Translations under genes and position numbers: made by a program
The notes under the pieces: model-generated
Seen by the model: only the letters and a program-made list of their open reading frames with translations
What the model was told of the DNA's origin: nothing
The model's database searches: none
Source of the DNA: CAYQCH01 sp964415935
Lineage (GTDB): Bacteria; Patescibacteriota; Patescibacteriia; VMEV01; CAYQCH01
Direction of reading: 5' to 3'
Length of the DNA stretch: 7,856 bases
NCBI GenBank assembly: GCA_964415935.1
Contig: CAYQCH010000033.1
Coordinates: 1 to 7,856, forward strand
Part shown: positions 1-5,549 of the stretch, piece after piece
How positions within the stretch are numbered: the first letter of the stretch is position 1
How the letters are laid out: each line of letters starts with the position of its first letter

Positions 1-55
1 AGTGGCTGAATCCGATTCTTTTCACACGGGGGTTCAACTCCCCCCATCTCCACCA
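1..55 (+). ncRNA. ssrA: 3' end of transfer-messenger RNA (tmRNA), partial
   Basis: tmRNA rescues ribosomes stalled on broken mRNAs and tags their products for proteolysis. Only the tRNA-like 3' end is in the window. A T-arm is visible: GGGGG (28-32), loop TTCAACT (33-39), CCCCC (40-44). It is followed by the acceptor strand CATCTCC (45-51), discriminator A52 and an encoded CCA (53-55). The bases just before the T-arm cannot form an anticodon arm: the would-be stem halves CTGAA and CTTTT do not pair and there is no U33. This argues for tmRNA rather than an ordinary tRNA. The 5' half, with the predicted pairing partner (GGAGATG or a G-U variant) and the tag reading frame, lies outside the window, so the call rests on the 3' end alone. 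Confidence 0.75.
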
Positions 56-85
56 AAAACACCGAGGCTGTTCCTCGGTGTTTTT
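55..85. terminator. Bidirectional terminator between tmRNA and the leftward operon
   Basis: CACCGAGG (60-67) pairs with CCTCGGTG (73-80) around the loop CTGTT. It is flanked by AAAAA on the left (55-59) and TTTTT on the right (81-85), so it has a U-tract on both strands. It begins at the last base of the mature tmRNA and lies 12 bases beyond the stop of the leftward 52-codon gene, so it probably ends both transcripts. Confidence 0.85.
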
Positions 86-96
86 GATTCTATAAA

Positions 97-255
97 TTAT
101 TCCTTATCTTCAGCCCCAACACGCCTTCGTATCTCCTCCAATTTTTGATAGTTTTCTTCTATTTTAGCAACCTCTTCTTTAGATATTTTTTGCGGCGTAC
201 TTGTTGGCAGTGTCTGATCTTTATCATCTTTGGCAAACGCTATTTGTATCCTCAT
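97..255 (-). CDS. Small charged helical protein (52 aa), overlaps the protease gene
   Basis: This leftward reading frame runs from ATG at 255-253 to TAA at 99-97. Its ATG overlaps the TGA of the upstream protease gene as ATGA, the classic sign of translational coupling, and no separate Shine-Dalgarno is visible. The protein starts MRIQIAFAKDD and has a polar Thr/Pro linker (about 14-22). From about residue 24 to the end it is dense in Lys, Glu and Arg (ISKEEVAKIEENYQKLEE), likely one long helix or short coiled coil. There are no Cys residues, signal peptide or membrane segment. Its AT-rich base use matches the protease gene, so the two probably travel and act together. A role as partner or regulator of the protease is inference only. 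I recognise no family. Confidence 0.62.
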   Translation of the reverse strand: MRIQIAFAKDDKDQTLPTSTPQKISKEEVAKIEENYQKLEEIRRRVGAEDKE

Positions 256-1196
256 ATATATTCAATTATCGCTGGCTTTTTGATCCCAACAGTCGCATAA
301 AAATACGACCATAACTCTGGCCACCAAGGACAACTCTCTGCATCAGTTATATTGAAAAACAGACTCCGAAGCTCTTGCCGTCGTATGGCGTATCCATGAT
401 CCGGATAAAGCCAGATTAATCGCTCCATTATATGTTCGGCGGCAAGCGGCCTAAGTCTCTCTGGTAGAGATTTTAGCATGTAACGTTTCAAAAGATCTTT
501 ACCTAAAATTTCAGGAATAACCAACATTCTACGTGCCTCGTGATAAGTCTTGGAATCTTCTTTACTTAACAATGGCGCGAATAACTGCGCCATTGACTCA
601 CCAGCTATTTGTAAAGCTTGGTGCTTATTTAATCCAAAATCACGAACAAGGCTATGCGCTAGGCTCTTTTGTTTGTCGATTGCTGTCTCAATTGTGTTAT
701 CTAATGAGCGGACAATATCCAACGCAGAAATTTGATTCGCCTCATTATTGGGATGAGGCATAGGTTTATCAAGCGGACCAAGCACAGATAACGGCCCCAT
801 AACAAGCTCATCACTTCCAAGACACAACATGGTACCGGAACTCATTGCCTCTTCCGGCACGGCCACAGAAATGTGTTTATAATACTGCCGCAAAGTGTCA
901 ATTATTTTTACAGCAGCATATACATTACCACCGGGAGTATCAAGTAATATCAAGATGCGTTCTTTTTTTTGCTGACGATTGTTAACGTGCTTGTACACGC
1001 TACGCGCATCAGCATCTGTGATACTAGAATAAAAACGACCCTCCTCACTCTTCGGATAAAGGAGTGAAAAAATATCGGAACTGTCACGATATTGCTGCAG
1101 CGGTGTCATGATGTCAGCTTGGTCGAGCGCTGGTGACGCCGACGCAGATAGACCCTCTTCCATAAATCCACATTCAATACACGTTATCTCTACCAA
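252..1196 (-). CDS. ClpP-fold serine protease, SDH / SppA-like family
   Basis: This is a probable ATP-independent serine peptidase related to the SDH (serine dehydrogenase proteinase, PF01972-like) and SppA families. The core contains LLDTPGGNVYAAVKI (84-98), which forms the oxyanion-side strand and turn. EAMSSGTM (116-123) follows, in which S119, in the S-x-G position used by ClpP, is the likely nucleophile. SVLGPLDKP (137-145) sits where family members usually have LGPIDPQ, and a C-terminal block YPDHGYAIRRQEL (264-276) is typical of SDH proteins. There is no signal peptide or membrane segment, so a cytoplasmic location is likely. The start is uncertain. TTG at 1196-1194 has a weak AGGG five bases upstream and lies seven bases past the stop of the nuclease gene. 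ATG codons at residue 12 (1163) and residue 30 (1109) are alternatives. Base composition is far more AT-rich than in the genes from pyrE onward, suggesting transfer. The substrate cannot be told from the sequence. Confidence 0.85.
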   Translation of the reverse strand: MVEITCIECGFMEEGLSASASPALDQADIMTPLQQYRDSSDIFSLLYPKSEEGRFYSSITDADARSVYKHVNNRQQKKERILILLDTPGGNVYAAVKIIDTLRQYYKHISVAVPEEAMSSGTMLCLGSDELVMGPLSVLGPLDKPMPHPNNEANQISALDIVRSLDNTIETAIDKQKSLAHSLVRDFGLNKHQALQIAGESMAQLFAPLLSKEDSKTYHEARRMLVIPEILGKDLLKRYMLKSLPERLRPLAAEHIMERLIWLYPDHGYAIRRQELRSLFFNITDAESCPWWPELWSYFYATVGIKKPAIIEYI

Positions 1197-1203
1197 AACT
1201 GCC

Positions 1204-1461
1204 CTATTTTTTCAAGGTTAGCGTATTTTTCTCCTCCCGCGTCCACCCCTTAATCTCCGCTTCCCTTTTGAGCGCATACGAGCGGTTTCGTTTGCGCTCT
1301 TTATATACCAGCTTCACCGGGCGGCGGGAGCGGGTGTATCGCGCGCCGGTTTTGGAACCGTTGTGGGCTGCCACGCGGCCGTCGAGATCGTTTGTCACGC
1401 CCGTATACAGCGTCCCGTCCGCGCAGCGCAACATGTAGACATACCAGGCCATATCCGGCAT
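1204..1461 (-). CDS. Small GIY-YIG nuclease domain protein (UPF0213 / YhbQ-like)
   Basis: This single-domain GIY-YIG protein of 85 aa is related to UvrC N-terminal and homing endonuclease catalytic domains. The family makes metal-dependent DNA cuts, but the cellular role of YhbQ-like members is poorly defined. Visible motifs are WYVYML (6-11, the GIY strand), LYTGVTND (18-25, the YIG strand), R29 with the following AAHN (31-34), a GARYT..RRPVKLVY block (39-53) and ALKREAEIK (63-71) holding the candidate catalytic Glu67. The size is normal for a stand-alone domain. ATG at 1461-1459 is chosen because AAAGG lies nine bases upstream; a second ATG at 1452 is possible. The open frame continues far upstream into pyrE, but that part is only the reverse complement of pyrE. 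It is divergent from pyrE and probably first in a leftward operon with the protease. Confidence 0.88.
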   Translation of the reverse strand: MPDMAWYVYMLRCADGTLYTGVTNDLDGRVAAHNGSKTGARYTRSRRPVKLVYKERKRNRSYALKREAEIKGWTREEKNTLTLKK

Positions 1462-1467
1462 TATAGC

Positions 1468-1509
1468 TTGCCTTTCTCGGCGCATCACCTTAGTATCGCC
1501 GTAAGGAGG
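1468..1509 (+). promoter_or_regulatory. pyrE promoter and ribosome binding site
   Basis: TTGCCT (1468-1473) and TAGTAT (1491-1496) are separated by exactly 17 bases, a good sigma-70 arrangement. Transcription should start near 1503, which puts the strong AAGGAGG (1503-1509) at the very 5' end of a leader of about 13 bases. There is therefore no room for a leader attenuator of the kind known for pyrE in enterobacteria. The Shine-Dalgarno lies six bases before a TTG codon and decides the pyrE start. Confidence 0.6.
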
Positions 1510-1515
1510 AGTTCC

Positions 1516-2154
1516 TTGAACAACGAACGTATCCTGGCGCACCTGGAACGTCTGGGTGCCATCATCACCGACAGCCACTTCGTCTACACCAGCGGCGAGC
1601 ACGGCTCGGCGTACATCAACAAGGACGCCGCGTACGTCTGGCCACAAGTCATCCGCGAGATCTGCGACGCCATGGCCGACCCGTTCCTGAGCGACGACGT
1701 CGAGACCGTGGTCGGACCCGCCATCGGCGGCGTCATCCTGGCCACGCGCGTGGCGGAGAGCATCTCGCTGCGGACCAACAAGCCCGTGGCCAGCGTCTTC
1801 GCCGAGGAGCATGACCAGTTCCCCGGCCGCGTCTTCAAGCGCGGCTACGATGCCCACGTGACGGGCAAGCGCGTGCTGGTGGTGGAGGACATCCTCAACA
1901 CCGGCGGCTCGGTCCGCGACGTGGTCCGCGCGGTCTGGCGCGCCGGCGGCACGGTCGTCGGCGTCAGCGCCATCTGCAACCGCGGCGGCGTCACGCTGGC
2001 GGACATCGACAACCCGCCCAAGCTGGTGTCGCTGGTCAACGTGTCCATGGCGCGCTACCCCGAGGACGACTGCCCGCTGTGCCGGGACAACGTGGAGATC
2101 AACACCACGGTCGGCAAGGGCGCGCAGTTCCTGGCCCGCAAGGCCAGGCCGTGA
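1516..2154 (+). CDS. pyrE: Orotate phosphoribosyltransferase
   Basis: This cytoplasmic enzyme joins orotate to PRPP to give orotidine 5'-monophosphate, the fifth step of pyrimidine synthesis. The diagnostic PRPP-binding motif is RVLVVEDILNTGGS (119-132), with acidic pair E124-D125 and the TGG turn. YTSGEHGSAYINKD (24-37) matches the N-terminal substrate region of the family, and VVGPAIGGVILA (65-76) the dimer/PRPP loop. A C-terminal CPLCRDNVEINTTVGKG block carries a CxxC pair seen in one branch of PyrE-like proteins. At 212 aa the length is normal. The start is TTG at 1516, fixed by AAGGAGG six bases upstream; the longer open frame to 1363 has no such signal and would overlap the divergent nuclease gene. 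It is followed at once by its own terminator. PRT family members are similar, but pyrF two genes on supports the orotate call. Confidence 0.88.
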   Translation: MNNERILAHLERLGAIITDSHFVYTSGEHGSAYINKDAAYVWPQVIREICDAMADPFLSDDVETVVGPAIGGVILATRVAESISLRTNKPVASVFAEEHDQFPGRVFKRGYDAHVTGKRVLVVEDILNTGGSVRDVVRAVWRAGGTVVGVSAICNRGGVTLADIDNPPKLVSLVNVSMARYPEDDCPLCRDNVEINTTVGKGAQFLARKARP

Positions 2155-2158
2155 ACAC

Positions 2159-2197
2159 AACACCCCGATCCGCTGCCATGCGGGCCGGGGTGTTCTC
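2159..2197 (+). terminator. pyrE terminator
   Basis: AACACCCCG (2159-2167) pairs with CGGGGTGTT (2186-2194). A second inner stem CCGC/GCGG (2170-2173 with 2180-2183) closes on the loop TGCCAT. The tail TTCTCTT is a short, imperfect U-tract. It starts five bases after the pyrE stop. Confidence 0.8.
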
Positions 2198-2226
2198 TTG
2201 ACCGGAACAAAAACCTCAGGCAGATT
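2198..2226 (+). promoter_or_regulatory. Possible promoter of the MOSC gene
   Basis: TTGACC (2198-2203) is a good -35 box lying directly on the tail of the pyrE terminator. Seventeen bases later is CAGATT (2221-2226), a weak -10 matching 3 of 6. The same string TTCTCTTGACC stands in front of the CPBP gene, where the -10 is much better. The predicted start near 2233 would again give a very short leader before the Shine-Dalgarno. Confidence 0.35.
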
Positions 2227-2248
2227 CACGAAAGGAAAAGGAGGCGGC

Positions 2249-3070
2249 GTGGCCGCTGAGATTACTGTTTCTGCACTGCATTGTTACCCCGTAAAGTCCT
2301 GCCGCGGCATCAGCATGAAGGTTGCCGAGGTGGGGCCTATGGGCATCCAATACGACCGCCAATGGATGGTGGTCGATGAACACCGCCAGTTCGTCACCCA
2401 GCGGCAAGTGGCGTCCATGTGCCGGATCGAGACCGACATTCTCGACGACATGCTCGTGCTCAAGGCGCCGGGCATGGGCGCTCAGGCCATCCCCGTCGAT
2501 TTGGAAATGTCACCGCGCCGCGTGGAAATCTGGGACGCAGAGGTGCGCGTCAGTGACCAGGGCGAGGCCATCGCAGACTGGCTGACGCTATATCTCTCCC
2601 GGGAGAAGCCCGGCCGCTACCGGCTGGTGCGCATCCGTGAAGACGAGCCGCGCCAGGCCAAGTCCGGCGACGCGCAAATGGCCTTTGCCGACGGGTATCC
2701 GTTCCTGGTCATCTCGCAACCGTCGCTGAACGACCTGAACGTGCGCATGGGCAAGTCCAGCCGTCTACCGCTGGGTATGGATCGTTTCCGTCCCAACGTC
2801 GTGCTGGACGGATGCGCGCCCTACGCCGAGGACGGCATCCCCATCATGACCATCGGCGACGTAACGCTGGCCGGTCGCGATCCCTGTCTGCGATGCGTCA
2901 TCACGACCATCAACCAGCAGACGGGCCTGCGCAGCGTGGGCGAACCCCTGACCACGCTGGCCAAGTACCGCAAGACCAGCAAGGGCGTCTCGTTCGGCCG
3001 CAACTTCAACCACCTGAACACGGGCGTGATCAAGGTGGGTGATACGGTCCGAGTCAGCATGAACCCATGA
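2249..3070 (+). CDS. MOSC-domain protein (YcbX / mARC-like), no ferredoxin domain
   Basis: MOSC proteins bind molybdenum cofactor; YcbX and mARC relatives reduce N-hydroxylated compounds. The N-terminal beta-barrel domain starts LHCYPVKSCRGIS (10-22) and includes GIQYDRQWMVVDE (32-44). The MOSC domain follows, with FADGYPFLVIS (146-156), MDRFRPNVVLDG (177-188), DPCLRCVITTIN (211-222) and FGRNF..LNTGVIKVGDTV (249-267). In mARC the Mo-binding Cys lies in the same CxRC block, so C213 or C216 is the likely ligand. At 273 aa it lacks the C-terminal 2Fe-2S domain of E. coli YcbX (about 370 aa), so a separate electron donor would be needed. GTG at 2249 is chosen because AAAAGGAGG ends four bases before it; TTG at 2198 lies in the putative -35 and has no ribosome site. 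It sits between pyrE and pyrF, each with its own signals. Confidence 0.87.
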   Translation: MAAEITVSALHCYPVKSCRGISMKVAEVGPMGIQYDRQWMVVDEHRQFVTQRQVASMCRIETDILDDMLVLKAPGMGAQAIPVDLEMSPRRVEIWDAEVRVSDQGEAIADWLTLYLSREKPGRYRLVRIREDEPRQAKSGDAQMAFADGYPFLVISQPSLNDLNVRMGKSSRLPLGMDRFRPNVVLDGCAPYAEDGIPIMTIGDVTLAGRDPCLRCVITTINQQTGLRSVGEPLTTLAKYRKTSKGVSFGRNFNHLNTGVIKVGDTVRVSMNP

Positions 3071-3086
3071 ACGCTTCACGCCATAC

Positions 3087-3125
3087 GGCCCCGGTCGGCA
3101 TACGCTGCCCGGGGCCATTCTCTTT
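3087..3125 (+). terminator. MOSC gene terminator
   Basis: GGCCCCGG (3087-3094) pairs perfectly with CCGGGGCC (3109-3116) around a 14-base loop, followed by ATTCTCTTT. It lies 16 bases after the MOSC stop. Confidence 0.8.
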
Positions 3126-3127
3126 GG

Positions 3128-3156
3128 TTGATTTTTCACGCAATATCGCCTACCAT
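3128..3156 (+). promoter_or_regulatory. pyrF promoter
   Basis: TTGATT (3128-3133) and TACCAT (3151-3156) are separated by 17 bases. Transcription would start near 3163 and leave a leader of about 43 bases to the pyrF ATG. The pair of hexamers and the spacing are identical to the promoter of the 42-aa gene at 6536-6564. Confidence 0.6.
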
Positions 3157-3205
3157 CACCCAGTTCAGCCGCGTGGCTGACTGTTCTTTCACCCGAGGAG
3201 ACATC

Positions 3206-4102
3206 ATGTCCCAACGACATTTCCGACAGCTGCTGACCGCCAGGCAGGAGGCAGTCGATTCCCTGGTCTGCGTGGGGCTCGATCCCAACGCGGAGAAGAT
3301 GCCCGCCTGCGTCCGCAGCGCGGAAGATACCGCTGCAGATGCCGCGCAGCAGTGGATGATGGACATCGTCGATACCACGGCGCCGTTCGCCTGCATGTTC
3401 AAGCCGCAGCTCGCCCACTGGGAAGCCATCGAGGGCGGCGTGGACACCCTCCGCGAGATCATCGACTACATCCACGACAAGCACCCCGACATCCCGGTGC
3501 TGGTGGACTGCAAGCGCGGCGACATTGACCGCACCCAGGCCAGGTACCGCCAGGCGGTGTTCGACCTGCTGGGCGGAGATGCCATGAATTACAACGGCTA
3601 CATGGGCAAGAGCACGCTGGCCAGCCTGGTCGACCCCAAGCAGCCGGGCCGCGGCCTGGTCGGCCTGGGCCGCACCAGCAACGCCGAGGCCTGGGAGATC
3701 CAGGACGCGCCCATGGCCGATGGCAGGCCGCTCTGGCAGTTCATGCTCGAGAGGCAACTGGCCTGGTCGAGCGAGCTGGGCGTGCTGGCCAATGCGGGCA
3801 TCGTCATGGGCGCGGCGCACAAGGACCCCGCCGATGAGAACAAGCCCTACGCGCAGCACCTCATGACGGCCCGCGAGATGGTGTGGAGCCAGATGTGGTT
3901 CCTCATCCCCGGCATCGGCGCGCAGGGCGGCTTCGTGGAAGCCACCGTCAAGGCCAGCTTCACCGGGCCGGGCACCATCGCCATCAACTCGTCGTCCAAG
4001 ATCACCGAGGCGTCGTCCGGTAAGGACTATGCCGAGGCGGCCGGCCGCGCGGCTAAGGAGCTGCGCGACGAGATCCGCGCCGCCGGCGGCAGCTGCCGGT
4101 AG
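3206..4102 (+). CDS. pyrF: Orotidine 5'-phosphate decarboxylase, type 2
   Basis: This enzyme removes CO2 from OMP to give UMP, the last step of the pathway served by PyrE upstream. The TIM-barrel signature is clear: VGLDPN (23-28), FKPQ (65-68) with a substrate-side Lys, and VLVDCKRGDIDRT (98-110), the catalytic D-x-K-R-x-D-I array with D101, K103 and D106. The Lys-Arg pair marks the type 2 branch, as in mycobacterial PyrF. AMNYNGYMGKSTL (126-138) and IPGIGAQGG (234-242) complete the phosphate and base site. The length of 298 aa fits type 2. ATG at 3206 has GAGGAG five bases upstream; the frame opens at 3128 but that lies in the promoter. One oddity is INSSSKI (260-266), where relatives usually have an Ser-Arg pair whose Arg grips phosphate; a Lys stands one place later. 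It has its own promoter and terminator. Confidence 0.93.
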   Translation: MSQRHFRQLLTARQEAVDSLVCVGLDPNAEKMPACVRSAEDTAADAAQQWMMDIVDTTAPFACMFKPQLAHWEAIEGGVDTLREIIDYIHDKHPDIPVLVDCKRGDIDRTQARYRQAVFDLLGGDAMNYNGYMGKSTLASLVDPKQPGRGLVGLGRTSNAEAWEIQDAPMADGRPLWQFMLERQLAWSSELGVLANAGIVMGAAHKDPADENKPYAQHLMTAREMVWSQMWFLIPGIGAQGGFVEATVKASFTGPGTIAINSSSKITEASSGKDYAEAAGRAAKELRDEIRAAGGSCR

Positions 4103-4116
4103 CAAAACGGGGTCAC

Positions 4117-4150
4117 AGGGGGCTTGCACCATTACGTGCAGGCCCCTTTT
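4117..4150 (+). terminator. pyrF terminator
   Basis: The left arm 4117-4129 pairs with 4136-4148: AGGGGGC..GCAC against GTGC..GCCCCTT, with one G-U pair. The loop is CATTAC and the tail is TTTT followed by CTCTT. It lies 15 bases after the pyrF stop. Confidence 0.88.
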
Positions 4151-4153
4151 CTC

Positions 4154-4182
4154 TTGACCAAACGCGGCAAAACAGCTTTAAT
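4154..4182 (+). promoter_or_regulatory. Promoter of the CPBP protease gene
   Basis: TTGACC (4154-4159) and TTTAAT (4177-4182) are separated by 17 bases. The start site should be near 4189, giving a leader of about 28 bases that contains GGAAGGGG. The -35 begins only four bases after the pyrF terminator U-run. Confidence 0.68.
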
Positions 4183-4216
4183 ACTTTGAAACCAAAACAC
4201 AACCGGAAGGGGTTTC

Positions 4217-5437
4217 GTGCAAGAAAAGAGAAAAAGCCATTGGACGGGTGGCATCACGCTGCTCGCCCTCTGCCTGTTTGTCTGCTTCCTCGCCTGGAGG
4301 TCCGGAATGATGTGGCAGACAGTCAATGATCTGCTGGCAGTCTGGACGGGGTCGCCATACGATGTGGCTGAACACGATGCCCCGTTCACAACCATACTAG
4401 GCGGTATTGTGTGTATCACCGTCCTGGATATGATCGTGTCGATACCGACGATGATCCTGGTCATGTGGTACTTGCCAAAGCCGAGAGAGAACCCAAGTTT
4501 CGACTTTGGAAAGAATTACCATTTTTTGGCCGTAATCGCGGTAGTACTTTTGGAAGAACTGTACGCGCGTTGGTTCTTCCTCGGCCTGTTGCCCCAAATA
4601 CCCTTCCTTTCGGGTACGGCGGCTTTCTATGTGCTGCTCCTGCTTGGAAACGGGTCTTGGGCAGCCCTGCATCTGAAGAACTACACACACGCGGAAGACA
4701 GAAACTTCGTGCGTGTCCTGCCCCAATTCATGGGTGGGTGTGTTCTTGCCGGCATCTTCGTCAAACATGGGCTTTTTGCAGCTGTTATGGCCCACTTGCT
4801 CTTTAACATGGTGTTTTTCAGCGTAATAAAGAAGCAACAGCCAAACAGCATCGATGGCTGCATTGCCGCCACTGAAGCCTTGATGGCTCTCGTCGCATTT
4901 CTGATGATGGACAAACCATTGGCAGACATGGCGGCATGGTTCCAGGATAATCCGACCTTTGCGCTTGCCGGTTGGTATTTTTGGGACTACATCGTCGCAG
5001 TAGTTTTCATTTCTTCATGTGCAAGTGCTCTCAGCGAGTTGGTTTGCTTTGATCGAAACGACAGGGACCGTCTGGATTCACAGGAGGATAACCCTGGTCT
5101 TTTGACCGCTCTGGCCCTTATTCCAATAGCCATAGCTGCCGTGGTGGTTGGAGCGCTTCTCATGTACGCGCTCCTCAGCGTCTTCACCGACAATGTCCAC
5201 ATGCGCATCTTGCTGACGGCTGTCATGCTTTGCGGCCTGCAAAAACAAGAGAGCTTCAGCGGTGTTGCGCGTACGTTCTGGATCACGCTTCCCAACACAT
5301 TCATGGTCATCTGCATCTTCCACGCGCTCGGCTGGCTTGGAAGCATCGCGCACCTGGCCAGCCTCTTCCTCATTGGGCTTCCATCGCTACTTCTCGTCCA
5401 GTGGAGCAACGCTCGGTCGAAACCCATGAATGGGTAG
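4217..5437 (+). CDS. CPBP-family (Rce1/Abi-like) intramembrane metalloprotease
   Basis: This polytopic inner-membrane protein of the CPBP/Abi family includes Rce1 prenyl-protein protease and bacteriocin-immunity proteins. All three family motifs are present: EELYAR (113-118, the E-E-x-x-x-R glutamates), WAALH (148-152, F/W-x-x-x-H) and HLLFN (193-197, H-x-x-x-N), so it should be active. Hydrophobic segments are near 13-27, 58-85, 103-125, 134-147, 172-192 and 194-205 in the core. A C-terminal half with about five more (219-231, 253-271, 295-321, 330-341, 359-395) carries no known motif. At 406 aa it is longer than many stand-alone CPBP proteins. The start is GTG at 4217, with GGAAGGGG four bases upstream. 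It is a single-gene unit with its own promoter and terminator and is somewhat less GC-rich than pyrE/pyrF. No bacteriocin or prenylation gene is adjacent, so the substrate is unknown. Confidence 0.86.
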   Translation: MQEKRKSHWTGGITLLALCLFVCFLAWRSGMMWQTVNDLLAVWTGSPYDVAEHDAPFTTILGGIVCITVLDMIVSIPTMILVMWYLPKPRENPSFDFGKNYHFLAVIAVVLLEELYARWFFLGLLPQIPFLSGTAAFYVLLLLGNGSWAALHLKNYTHAEDRNFVRVLPQFMGGCVLAGIFVKHGLFAAVMAHLLFNMVFFSVIKKQQPNSIDGCIAATEALMALVAFLMMDKPLADMAAWFQDNPTFALAGWYFWDYIVAVVFISSCASALSELVCFDRNDRDRLDSQEDNPGLLTALALIPIAIAAVVVGALLMYALLSVFTDNVHMRILLTAVMLCGLQKQESFSGVARTFWITLPNTFMVICIFHALGWLGSIAHLASLFLIGLPSLLLVQWSNARSKPMNG

Positions 5438-5457
5438 AGTAGCCCTCCCCATTCAAC

Positions 5458-5500
5458 AACACCCTTCCCTGGCTTCTGCCGTCGGAAGGGTGTTTCATTT
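5458..5500 (+). terminator. Terminator of the CPBP gene
   Basis: AACACCCTTCC (5458-5468) pairs over 11 bases with GGAAGGGTGTT (5484-5494), loop of 15 bases, then TCATTTT. Its U-rich side faces the rightward transcript. Confidence 0.85.
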
Positions 5501-5547
5501 TATAAAGAAAACACCCCTGACCGTTCCCTCATACGGTCAGGGGTGTT
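5500..5547 (-). terminator. Terminator of the coiled-coil gene
   Basis: AACACCCCTGACCG (5510-5523) pairs perfectly over 14 bases with CGGTCAGGGGTGTT (5534-5547) around a 10-base loop. On the minus strand the stem is followed by TTCTTTATAAAA, a U-rich tail, and it lies just beyond the stop of the leftward gene. It can also back up the rightward terminator next to it. Confidence 0.85.
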
Positions 5548-5549
5548 GT

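Noticed and set aside
1..55. A tRNA-Ser 3' portion, because AGTGGCTGAA resembles a serine tRNA D-arm
   Set aside because: Only about 17 bases separate this string from the T-arm, too few for anticodon and variable arms, and no anticodon stem forms. tmRNA fits better.
1462..2229. N-terminal extension of the GIY-YIG frame (about 255 extra codons)
   Set aside because: This part is the reverse complement of pyrE with low-complexity Ala/Asp/Val/Arg composition. The GIY-YIG domain has its own start with AAAGG upstream at 1461.
2765..4132. Leftward open frame of 455 codons opposite pyrF and the end of the MOSC gene
   Set aside because: It lies opposite two genes with full family motifs, promoters and ribosome sites. 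Its Ala/Gly/His/Val/Arg-rich composition is the usual antisense shadow of GC-rich coding DNA, and it crosses two terminators.
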